Positions 36,731-44,000 of a stretch of DNA of 64,000 nt are shown here, piece by piece. This DNA is from Clostridium sp. MD294. Its GTDB lineage: Bacteria > Bacillota > Clostridia > Lachnospirales > Anaerotignaceae. The stretch lies in contig NZ_CP097810.1 of assembly GCF_000364165.2 (NCBI RefSeq), positions 992,001 through 1,056,000 on the forward strand, in the 5' to 3' direction. The number at the start of each line of letters is the position of its first letter. The first letter of the stretch is position 1. Below the pieces are notes generated by a model. It made no database searches. It was not told the origin of the DNA and was given only the letters and a program-made list of their open reading frames with translations. Made by a program: the position numbers and the translations under genes.

Positions 36731-38221
36731 TTATGCTTTATCGTAATCTCTTTCCATATTGATAAGAGAAAGGTCAAAACCGTTTAGTGCTTCTAAACTG
36801 TTTGCAGAAGTAGCAGATTTTCCGTATTGTGTAACATCATTGATGCCTTTTACAGCATGACACATAGAAGCAGCACCACCAGTACAACCATTTTTGCAGG
36901 CCATACCTTCAATAAAGTTGCCGTTTAATTTGCCAACAGCAGCAAGACGTAATGCTTTTGCACATTCATCTAAACCATTACAACGAACAGGTTTTATTTC
37001 TACATCTATATTTTGTATTTCTTTTGCTTGAACAACACCTTCTGTTACACCACCAGTTCTACCAAATACTCTACCATAATAAGAAGAAGTACAGTATTGT
37101 GTGTTTTGAAGTGACATTTCTTCTAATTCTGCGATATTGATATTTTTAGCATCTAATACAGATTGTAATTCTTCAAATGTTAGTACAATATCAATAGCGT
37201 CTTTTATATCATGTTGTTTTATTTCTACTTTTTTTGCTGTACAGGGCCCTATAAATACAATTTTTGCATCTGGATGCTGATATTTAATCATTCTGGAAAC
37301 CGCAATCATAGGAGAAACTGCAGTAGATACATGAGGCATTAATTGTGGATAATGTCTTTTTACAAAATCAACAAAAGCAGGACAACAAGAAGAAGTTTTC
37401 CAACCTTTTTCTTCTACAGTTTCTGCAAACTCTTTTGCTTCATAAAGAGAAACCATGTCAGCACCAAGTGATGCTTCTGCAATGTCGTAAAAACCTAAAT
37501 TTTTAATAGCAGTAAAAACTTGACCAAGTTTATATTCTGGGAATTGGCTGGCAATAGCAGGTGCTATTACAGCAAATACTTTGTAGTTTGTGTTGTTCCA
37601 AGACTCTTTGATAAGACTAAGAACTTCTTTTATGTATGTTTTGTCAACAATAGCACCAAAAGGACATTGATAAACACAAGAGCCACAAGAAACGCATTTG
37701 TTATGGTCAATTTTAGATTTACGATTGTCGTCCATAGAAACAGCATTTACAGGACAAGCACGAACACAAGGACGTTTTACTTCACTGATAGCATTAAAAG
37801 GACAAACTTCTTTACATTTGCCACATTCAATACAAATTTCTTGATTGATGTAAGAACGATGATTAACAATTGTGATAGCGTGTTTTGGACAAACTTCTTT
37901 ACATTTGTGACTAATGCAACCACGACAAGCTTCTGTAACAACAAAACGGTCAATAGGACATTCGTCACAGGCTGAGTCTAAAACATTGATTACTCTGTCA
38001 TCTTTGGTAGGTTTTAAAACAAGACCAACACGGTCTTGTATAATATGACGTTCTTTGTAGATGCAACAACGAAATTGTGCTTTTGGACCAGGGATAATTG
38101 ATTTTGCAATTTCTTGATAAGAGTCTTCGCTTTCTGTGAGAGTACCCTGAAAAAAGCGAGATGCAATTTCTTTGTTTACAAGATATTTGATATACTCAAC
38201 GTTACTGTCAAAATGCTTCAT
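36731..38221 (-). CDS. Monomeric [FeFe] hydrogenase, group B-like
   Basis: A 496-residue iron-sulfur enzyme. Four Cys clusters precede the H-domain: CDECP...CRGC...CKEVCP (residues 85-111), CIECGKCKEVCP (130-141), CVRACP (152-157) and CVSCGSCVYQCP (176-187). H-cluster motifs are L1 TSSCCPAF (276-283), L2 IGPCTAKK (324-331) and L3 EGMACKNGCTGG (438-449). SCCPAF in place of the CSPGW/CCPGW of group A points to the group B type. It could make H2 or sense it. Start 38221 is preferred over GTG 38230, which lies too close to the AGGAG. Confidence 0.88.
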   Translation of the reverse strand: MKHFDSNVEYIKYLVNKEIASRFFQGTLTESEDSYQEIAKSIIPGPKAQFRCCIYKERHIIQDRVGLVLKPTKDDRVINVLDSACDECPIDRFVVTEACRGCISHKCKEVCPKHAITIVNHRSYINQEICIECGKCKEVCPFNAISEVKRPCVRACPVNAVSMDDNRKSKIDHNKCVSCGSCVYQCPFGAIVDKTYIKEVLSLIKESWNNTNYKVFAVIAPAIASQFPEYKLGQVFTAIKNLGFYDIAEASLGADMVSLYEAKEFAETVEEKGWKTSSCCPAFVDFVKRHYPQLMPHVSTAVSPMIAVSRMIKYQHPDAKIVFIGPCTAKKVEIKQHDIKDAIDIVLTFEELQSVLDAKNINIAELEEMSLQNTQYCTSSYYGRVFGRTGGVTEGVVQAKEIQNIDVEIKPVRCNGLDECAKALRLAAVGKLNGNFIEGMACKNGCTGGAASMCHAVKGINDVTQYGKSATSANSLEALNGFDLSLINMERDYDKA

Positions 38222-38404
38222 TAATGACACACTCCTTTTTTAAATATACTTGTGTAGAGATAGATATAGATTTAATTAATACATAGAAAACAACAATAAT
38301 AATAATAAAAGTGTTGTATAGGTGTATTATAAGATATGTGTCAAGTTATGTCAAAGAAAACATAGCACAAAAAATATTTTTATATAATTTTACTATAATA
38401 ATAA

Positions 38405-38424
38405 AAGAGCCACGAATGGCTCTT
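38405..38424 (-). terminator. Hairpin after spoVT
   Basis: AAGAGCCA, CGAA, TGGCTCTT: 8-bp stem 14 bases from the - strand spoVT stop; followed on - by a short T-run (TTTTAT). Confidence 0.75.
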
Positions 38425-38437
38425 AAAAGAGATAATG

Positions 38438-38983
38438 TTATTGTTCCATTTGCTTGCCTAAAAAACCGGCAGCAGATTGTGCTAATTTGCCTTCTAATTC
38501 TCCCATTTTTTTATCTTGGGAAAGAAATATAACAGCACCCATAGCGTCGCCTTCAGAAATAATAGGGGTAATGAGCTGATAATTGTAATTTTCAGTTTCG
38601 TTATCTTCTAACATAGGAATAAAAGTATTTTCTTTTCTATCAGCTATAACAGTTGTTCTTTGATTAATACATTGTTCTAATTCTCCGCTGATGTGTTTTT
38701 CAAAAAATTCTTTTTTGCTGCCACCAGAAACAGCAATAATTTGGTCTTTGTCAACAATGCAGGTAAGATGCCCAGCAGTTTGAGCGAGTGACTCAGCATA
38801 TTCTCGAGCAAAAGCACCTAATTCTCCTATAGGGGAATATTTTTTCAATATAATTTCGCCTTCTCTATCTGTAAATATTTCTAAAGGGTCGCCCTCTCGT
38901 ATTCTTAATGTTCTTCTAATTTCTTTAGGAATAACAACTCTACCTAAGTCGTCAATTCTTCTAACTATACCAGTTGCTTTCAT
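38438..38983 (-). CDS. spoVT: Stage V sporulation protein T
   Basis: A 181-residue forespore transcription regulator. The N-terminal 50 residues are an AbrB swapped-hairpin DNA-binding domain (MKATGIVRRIDDLGRVVIPK, then TLRIREGDPLEIFTDREGEIIL). The C-terminal part (about 55-181) is a GAF-like domain (LTCIVDKDQIIAVSG, GAVIFLSQDKKMGELEGKLAQSAAGFL). In Bacillus it adjusts sigma-G genes and spore germination traits. GGAGG precedes the ATG. Its promoter region borders the first toxin gene, which points the other way. Confidence 0.95.
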   Translation of the reverse strand: MKATGIVRRIDDLGRVVIPKEIRRTLRIREGDPLEIFTDREGEIILKKYSPIGELGAFAREYAESLAQTAGHLTCIVDKDQIIAVSGGSKKEFFEKHISGELEQCINQRTTVIADRKENTFIPMLEDNETENYNYQLITPIISEGDAMGAVIFLSQDKKMGELEGKLAQSAAGFLGKQMEQ

Positions 38984-39031
38984 GATAATTTCCTCCTATT
39001 TCATAGCGGCAGAAAATCACCGCTTTTTTGT

Positions 39032-39061
39032 ATTATATTTTTTGACAATAGTATTTGTAAA
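39032..39061 (-). promoter_or_regulatory. Promoter of spoVT
   Basis: On the - strand: TTTACA, 18-base spacer, TATAAT, about 50 bases upstream of the spoVT start. The leader contains an AGCGG...CCGCT hairpin (39005-39024). Confidence 0.6.
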
Positions 39062-39140
39062 ACTGCAAAATTTATACAAATTTATAAAATAGGTTTTTTT
39101 GGAAAAAAGAAAGCAATAAGAAAAAGAAAAGAATTTTTTG

Positions 39141-39169
39141 TTGAAAAAAGGGAAAAAAATTGCTATTAT
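39141..39169 (+). promoter_or_regulatory. Promoter of the first holin-like toxin
   Basis: TTGAAA (39141-39146), 17-base spacer, TATTAT (39164-39169), start expected near 39176. Confidence 0.7.
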
Positions 39170-39193
39170 AAAAATAGCAGTCATGACGGGTGG

Positions 39194-39243
39194 TCGCCCT
39201 CTTAGTGTGTATTATTATTACATAAAAGAGGAAAGGGGGCGAT
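39194..39243 (+). promoter_or_regulatory. Toxin 1 leader with a self-masking ribosome binding site
   Basis: TCGCCCTCTT at 39194-39203 can pair with AAGAG...GGGCGA inside the ribosome binding region 39227-39243 (AAGAGGAAAGGGGGCGA), leaving a bulge. Such masking is known in Fst/TxpA-type toxin mRNAs. Confidence 0.55.
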
Positions 39244-39247
39244 GCGA

Positions 39248-39343
39248 ATGACAGTATTTGAAGCAATATATTTAATGCTTGCTTTTGGTACTTTTATTGT
39301 AGCATTACTTTCTCTCATCGTTCTTTTGACGAAGAAGAAGTAA
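39248..39343 (+). CDS. Holin-like type I toxin peptide (TxpA/BsrG-like), copy 1
   Basis: A 31-residue peptide too short for ordinary gene calling. MTVFEAIYLMLAFGTF leads into a single hydrophobic helix (IVALLSLIVLL) and the basic end TKKK. This MTxxE...LM..FG pattern with a charged tail is that of the membrane-depolarising toxins of type I toxin-antitoxin systems. AAAGGGGG lies 8 bases upstream; an in-frame ATG at 39242 is too near that site. Promoter, maskable leader and a convergent antisense RNA are all present around it. Confidence 0.85.
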   Translation: MTVFEAIYLMLAFGTFIVALLSLIVLLTKKK

Positions 39344-39434
39344 CAAAAAACTACCCATCATAGCTCCTGTAAAGCTAGGGTAGTTTTCTATCCTAAGCAG
39401 GGCGACCACAAAGTGGTGACTGCTCCTCTTTTAT
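39344..39434 (-). ncRNA. Antitoxin RNA A, antisense to the toxin 1 mRNA tail
   Basis: About 90 bases, transcribed toward the toxin gene. The promoter is on the - strand (TTTACA at 39464-39469, 17-base spacer, TATACT at 39441-39446). The RNA contains CACCAC-TTT-GTGGTC and ends in AAAACTACCC...GGGTAGTTTTTT, a strong terminator next to the toxin stop codon. It is fully complementary to the toxin 3' untranslated region, whose own terminator is the AGCAG...ACCAC/GTGGT...CTGCT hairpin at 39396-39423. Confidence 0.75.
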
Positions 39435-39440
39435 AAAAAA

Positions 39441-39469
39441 AGTATAACATAAAATAGGTAAATTGTAAA
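39441..39469 (-). promoter_or_regulatory. Antitoxin A promoter
   Basis: - strand TTTACA, 17-base spacer, TATACT. Confidence 0.7.
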
Positions 39470-39511
39470 GCAGTTGTTGAGAGCAAGTGTTTTTTTGATG
39501 AAGAAGAAGTA

Positions 39512-39603
39512 ACAAAAAACTACCCATAAAAGCTCTCGCAAAGCTAGGGTAGTTTTTTACTCTACTGAGAGCGACCACAAAGTGGTGACTGCTCCTCTTT
39601 TAT
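39512..39603 (-). ncRNA. Antitoxin-like RNA B (no intact toxin)
   Basis: Second tandem copy. Promoter TTTACA (39633-39638), 17-base spacer, TATACT (39610-39615). It keeps the GTGGTCGC segment and the terminator, but its internal sequence reads CTCTCAGTAGAG where copies A and C read CTGCTTAGGATAG, and its loop is GCGAGAGC. Only the toxin's last codons (GATGAAGAAGAAGTAA) remain next to it. Confidence 0.65.
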
Positions 39604-39681
39604 AAAAAAAGTATAACATAAAATATGAAAATTGTAAAGCACTTGTGAAGGGGTAAGTGCTATTTTTATGAAAAAGAAGTA

Positions 39682-39774
39682 ACTAAAAAACTACCCATAA
39701 AAGCTCCTGTAAAGCTAGGGTAGTTTTCTATCCTAAGCAGGGCGACCACTTTATGGTGACTGCTCCTCTTTTAT
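39682..39774 (-). ncRNA. Antitoxin-like RNA C (no intact toxin)
   Basis: Third tandem copy, closest to copy A. Promoter TTTACA (39805-39810), 18-base spacer, TATACT (39781-39786). The inner hairpin loop is changed (ACCACTTTATGGT against ACCACAAAGTGGT in copy A). Only the tail of a toxin frame (GAAAAAGAAGTAA) lies beside it. Confidence 0.65.
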
Positions 39775-39854
39775 AAAAAAAGTATAACATAAAATTATGT
39801 AAATTGTAAAGCACTTGCGAAGGGCGAGCGTAGAAAACTATATAAAAATTTTTA

Positions 39855-39883
39855 TTGCATTCAGAAAATATATGTGATACAAT
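39855..39883 (+). promoter_or_regulatory. Promoter of the second antitoxin RNA
   Basis: TTGCAT (39855-39860), 17-base spacer, TACAAT (39878-39883), start expected near 39890. Confidence 0.7.
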
Positions 39884-39889
39884 GAAAAA

Positions 39890-39986
39890 AAGAAAAGCAC
39901 CCACTCCAAAAGTGGATGCCTCCAGAATGTGAAGTGCCCTTAGGGACACCGCCTATCCTGTGGTCGAGACAGGATGGGCTTTTTTA
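39890..39986 (+). ncRNA. Antitoxin RNA of the second holin-like toxin
   Basis: About 97 bases, convergent with the toxin on the - strand. It ends in GCCTATCCTGT, GGTCGAG, ACAGGATGGGC, TTTTTT (39951-39985), exactly at the toxin's stop. The toxin transcript running the other way would end at the GCATCCACT/AGTGGGTGC hairpin with TTTTCTTTTTTT (39919 down to 39884), so the two RNAs overlap along nearly the whole antitoxin. Confidence 0.75.
39951..39985 (+). terminator. Terminator of the second antitoxin RNA
   Basis: 11-base arms with one G-T pair and a T6 tract. Confidence 0.85.
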
Positions 39987-40097
39987 ATGCTTGTTTCTCT
40001 TATTGAGAAAAGCAAGCAACGCAATAACAAAACCGCCAAAGGTAAATAACAAAGTTAATATACCTATAAAAATCGTAATGATTTCAAAAGCAGTCAT
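39984..40097 (-). CDS. Holin-like type I toxin peptide, copy 2
   Basis: A 37-residue peptide: MTAFEIITIFIGILTLLFTF, then GGFVIALLAFLNKRNKH. It has the same plan as copy 1 (MTxFE start, one membrane helix, basic end) but is clearly diverged. AAAGGAGGTGACGCAC precedes the ATG, a very strong site. Its 5' leader carries CCTCCTTCCC (about 40135-40145), able to pair with that site. It faces copy 1 across the three antitoxin units. Confidence 0.85.
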   Translation of the reverse strand: MTAFEIITIFIGILTLLFTFGGFVIALLAFLNKRNKH

Positions 40098-40192
40098 GTG
40101 CGTCACCTCCTTTCCTATGTAATATTAGAATGTAAGGGAAGGAGGCGGCCACCCTGTCATGGGTACTTTTCTATGGCTTTCGCCATGTTAAC
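40098..40192 (-). promoter_or_regulatory. Toxin 2 leader with anti-ribosome-binding-site stem
   Basis: The - strand leader begins near 40186 with an ATGGC-GAAA-GCCAT hairpin, then CCATGACAGGGTGGCCGCC, then CCTCCTTCCC, which is complementary to the GGAAAGGAGG ribosome binding site at 40104-40115. This would hold translation off until the leader is processed or refolded. Confidence 0.6.
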
Positions 40193-40221
40193 AATATATC
40201 ATTTTCAATTCTTTTTTTCAA
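40193..40221 (-). promoter_or_regulatory. Promoter of the second holin-like toxin
   Basis: - strand TTGAAA (40216-40221), 17-base spacer, TATATT (40193-40198). Confidence 0.7.
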
Positions 40222-40570
40222 CTTTTTTTATGTTTTATTAGGGGAAGCACATAGAGTTTTTTACAAGGAAGATATGCAAAAGGAAGTTTATAGGCAGAGT
40301 AGCACTTACTCCTGCAAGTGCTATTTTGATGGAAAAGTTAAGACATTGGGCTTTGTACAAAGCTACTCAATTTTTGAAAAAAGGCGATGTAAAAAACTTT
40401 TATAGAAAAATTCGTTTTACGATTTAGAAAGGGGAAAGGGCAGAAAAAAGAAAAAGAAAATAAGACATAAAAACGGGACATTAATAAGGAAGAAAGGGGG
40501 AGGGAAATAGGGAAAAGTTACAGGGATATTTAAGAGAGTTTACAGTTATGTTACAAGATAGGCAAAGGGC
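40222..40570. other. Spacer with a possible gene fragment
   Basis: No certain gene. A + strand frame open from about 40243 to the stop at 40425-40427 reads ...ALTPASAILMEKLRHWALYK, ATQFLKKGDVKNFYRKIRFTI; it looks protein-like but its only ATG (40329) lacks a ribosome binding site. An AGCACTT...AAGTGCT hairpin (about 40311-40332) resembles sequence beside antitoxin B, hinting at a further decayed unit. GCTTTGTACAAAGC is a 14-base palindrome nearby. Confidence 0.4.
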
Positions 40571-40599
40571 TTGCGTAAAAAAAAAGGATAAGTTATAAT
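40571..40599 (+). promoter_or_regulatory. Distal promoter of the S-layer-like gene
   Basis: TTGCGT (40571-40576), 17-base spacer, TATAAT (40594-40599). Confidence 0.65.
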
Positions 40600-40714
40600 G
40601 TGTTCAGCAAAGGGAGAGAAGCCCAAACAGAACAGACTGTAAACTGAGGAACGCCAGAAAGCGTTAGAGAGAGGGAATAAATATTACAGTACTGTTACAC
40701 TTGAAGGAGAATTA

Positions 40715-40743
40715 TTGACGAAGTAAAAAAGCGATGTTATAAT
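40715..40743 (+). promoter_or_regulatory. Proximal promoter of the S-layer-like gene
   Basis: TTGACG (40715-40720), 17-base spacer, TATAAT (40738-40743): near consensus. Confidence 0.75.
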
Positions 40744-40877
40744 TCAACTTGTATCAAGGGGGTACCCTTTGAAAAGGATACTAAGCAACAAATCGCTTAG
40801 GGCAAAAGCAATACTCTACACACAAAAGGACAACTATTAAAAGAGGAATTTTGACAGAGAGAGTTATTTTATGACGA

Positions 40878-40908
40878 CTAGGTCGAACTCTCATAAACGT
40901 CAAATATT
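40878..40908 (+). repeat. 31-base direct repeat, first copy
   Basis: Begins CTAGGTCGAACTCTCATAAA and ends CGTCAAATATT; identical to 40994-41024. Confidence 0.9.
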
Positions 40909-40993
40909 TGAAAAAGGAATTTTTTTTCACGCAAGCGTGAAAAACCGTTCGAATATTTGACATTCGAGTTACTTCTGCGTTACTGCGTAACGG

Positions 40994-41024
40994 CTAGGTC
41001 GAACTCTCATAAACGTCAAATATT
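40994..41024 (+). repeat. 31-base direct repeat, second copy
   Basis: Identical to 40878-40908; ends 41 bases before the S-layer-like start codon. Confidence 0.9.
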
Positions 41025-41065
41025 CTCACTAAATTGGTTTTTAAATTAAAGGAGGAAATTAAAAA

Positions 41066-44000
41066 ATGAAAAAGTTTATATCATTTGCGTTAGCAGCAAG
41101 CATGGCATTGAGCATGATACCTGCAACAGCATTTGCAAGCAGTGATTTGACAACATCTCACTCTAATATCAGAGTAACAGCAAACACAGAATTCAAACCT
41201 AAAAAAGATGCAGGTAGCGATTACAGAGATGTACCATACATTTTATTAGAAGCAAGCAACGACTTTATTGATACAAAACAAACATTCGAATTAGCACTTG
41301 AAAATGCTGAATGGTTAGAAATGGACGGCGACGACGGAGATACATTATATGTTGAAGACGACGCTACAATGAAAGAATATTTACAGTTTGCACCAGCAAG
41401 CGGAGATGCTACAAGTGGTAGTACATCTGGTTCTACACCAAGTGGTGATGTTGCTAAATTACAACAAGACTACTTAGCAGCAGCACAAGATTTAGCAAAG
41501 AAAGCTAAAGCTTACCAAGATTATATTAGTGCAGCTGATAACCAAAGTGTAGCTGATGCACAAGAAGCATTAAACAGTGCACAATTGAGTTTGGCTGATG
41601 CACAAGAAACATTAGAAGAGGCTAAAAAAGCAAATGAAGCATTGCAAAAATATACTGATGCAGAATTGGAAGCAGCAGCAAAAGCATATAATGATGCAGT
41701 AGAGGCAGCAGGTAATGATAGTATATATCAAGCTTATACAACTGGTGGAGCTAGTGCAACTGAACCAGACGATCCAACTGTTGCAACTACAAGTGGAGAT
41801 TTTAAAGCTAGTGGTAAATATAAAGGTAGTATTACTGAGCATGTATTTACATCAGACTATTATGCAGGTGAAAATGGAGATGCTTTAACAGTAAGTGGAG
41901 TAGATGAAAGTACAGATCCTACAGAAGAAGTTATTAAGGCAGCAGTAGATGCAGCAACAGATATGATAACTGCTGGTGTTGAGGCAGCAAGTGCACATGA
42001 AGATTGGGAAAATGGTCAACGAGTAGTAAAATCACATGATGATACTATAGCAGCAGCTAAAAAGAAAGTAGACGAAATGGGTATTCCAGTTATTGGAAAT
42101 ACAGCATCTGCAACAGCTATGATACAAAATAGAAAAGATGCAGCTAAAGCAGTAGAAGATGCAGAAAAACTTGTAAAAGAAAAAGAAGCTCTTGTAGCTC
42201 AAAAACAAAAAGAATTAGATGAGGTATCAGCAGGCAATACAACAAAAGCAGATTTTGATGCAGCAATTAAAGCTAGATGGAATGCTGGTGTAGCATTATT
42301 GAATGCTGGTGGTATTTCTTATGAAGATACTATTATAGCATTAGATGGAAAAGCAGGACTTGTTACTTCAGGAAATGGTGTTGATAACGTTGTATATAAA
42401 TATAGCGGAATTGAAGCAATTGAATATGGTGCAACAGCAGTAGCTGGTGTATACACAACAACAGTAAACGGTACTGAATTAAAAGTAACTATTGACAAAA
42501 AATCCGACACAAGAATTATCGTAACAACAGATGGTTACAAATTCAAAGATGGCGATGTATTGAGAATTCCTCTGTTCGTAAGAACAACAGGCGGTGTTGC
42601 AAGCGTATCTATTGACTCATTGAACTCTGAGTTTACAAGCGAAGGCAAAACATTTGCTAAAACAGCTGACGGAGATACAAACTTGACAATCGAAAAAACA
42701 CAAAGCTTCTATGATGGCGATGAAGTGAAAAACATCTACATTGAAGAATTAGTACCTGGAACATTAGAAGATGACGGACTTGTATCATTGAGAGTTAACG
42801 GCGACTTCAAATTGAAAAGAGGAAATAACTTCTCTATTAAGAGAATTACAGGTAACAACTTAGATGTAGAGTTAACAGAAAGCGTATACACAGACCCTAA
42901 ATGTGAAGACAAATTCACAAAAGGCGATGACAGTGATGAAATCTATATCCAATTAGGTGGAACACAGTCTACACAAGCTGTTCAATACAGAATTACAGGT
43001 TTGTTAATCGTTGAAGACGGTGCTGACTTTGGTGATGAAGCTACAATCACAGTAAGCGGTGGCGGAACAAGCAAACAAACAGTAACAATTGGTACTTATG
43101 AAGATTACGGCGTAAAAATGACAGCTGAAGATAAAGAACTTCCAGTTATTTACGCAGGTACAAAAGCAAGCAGCAAATATGACAACCAAACATTGAAAGT
43201 AGTTATCGAAGAAACAGTAGCTAACTCTTTCATTGACAATAGAAAAATGGAATTGACATTACCTGAAGGTGTAGAATTCGTTATGGATAATGGCGATGCT
43301 GAACAAAAAATCGGAAGCATTGACGATATCACAGAAGATTTCAAAGCTTACAACTTCCAAGGTACATTGAACCAAGTAAAAGATGCTTTCACAGTTGATG
43401 CTGACGGTGGAAAAATCACAATTACAAGCAAAGACCTTCCAGAAGGTATATTCGAAAGCAGCGGAAGCAACAAAGACAGAAAGAGAAAATTCGAATTCAG
43501 TGTACATGTATCCGCAGAAGCTGACTTCACAGGCGATGTTGTAATGACATTGAGTGGCCCAGCAGTAGCTAACCAAAGCGTAAGTGCTACAATCGCTACA
43601 GTAAAAGCTCCTATCGAAGTTAGAACAACAGTAAATGAATTGAAAATTGACTACAGAAACACAGATGTTGCTGACATTACAATCGTTGAGCCAGAAGCAG
43701 GATTATGGGCTAAAGATGACGTAATCAAACTTGAAGGCGAAAGAATGAGTTTTGAAGGTGGCGCAAAAGCTGAAGTTGTTAATGGCGACATGAAACTTGC
43801 TAAATTGGGCGGAGATTATGTTGATACAGAAGACAGCGGAGATGACAAAAACGGCGTTCTTTATGTAAAAGTTGATAGCAGAAGCTCCAAAACTCCAGCA
43901 GAAATCAAAATTTCCGGATTGAGCTTGTACATGAACAGAAGTCTTGCAGCTGGTGATTACAAATTGAAAGTATATGGTGAACCAGACAACGAATTCTTCA

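Larger units (their letters stand above)
39344..39815. repeat. Three tandem antitoxin units, period about 170 bases
   Basis: The -10 boxes sit at 39441, 39610 and 39781, spacings of 169 and 171. Each unit holds the end of a toxin frame (GAAGAAGAAGTAA or close), the ACTACCC...GGGTAGT hairpin, the CGACCAC...GTGACTGCTCCTC hairpin and the antitoxin promoter. Units A and C are almost identical; unit B differs in the loops. Only unit A has an intact toxin. Confidence 0.85.
40600..41065 (+). promoter_or_regulatory. Long structured leader of the S-layer-like gene
   Basis: More than 300 bases of untranslated leader. It contains AACGC...GCGTT and AAGCGAT...ATCGCTT stems, a TTTTTCACGC-AA-GCGTGAAAAA hairpin (about 40923-40946), a CGTTAC-TGC-GTAACG hairpin, and a pair of 31-base direct repeats. 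A GTCAAATATTTGAA / TTCGAATATTTGAC pairing flanks the central hairpin. AAAGGAGGAAATT (about 41049-41061) is the ribosome binding site. Long stable leaders are common on S-layer mRNAs. Confidence 0.6.

Noticed and set aside
37520..37975. 151-codon + strand frame opposite the hydrogenase
   Set aside because: It is a shadow of the Cys-rich ferredoxin region; no ribosome binding site and a composition (Thr/Phe/Asn) typical of antisense frames.
39344..39815. Possible CRISPR array
   Set aside because: There are three repeats, but the period is about 170 bases, the units carry promoters and terminators, and there are no short uniform spacers or cas genes.
39393..39949. Antisense open frames of 61 and 73 codons
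   Set aside because: They arise from the repeated antitoxin units, lack ribosome binding sites and end in the repeat itself.
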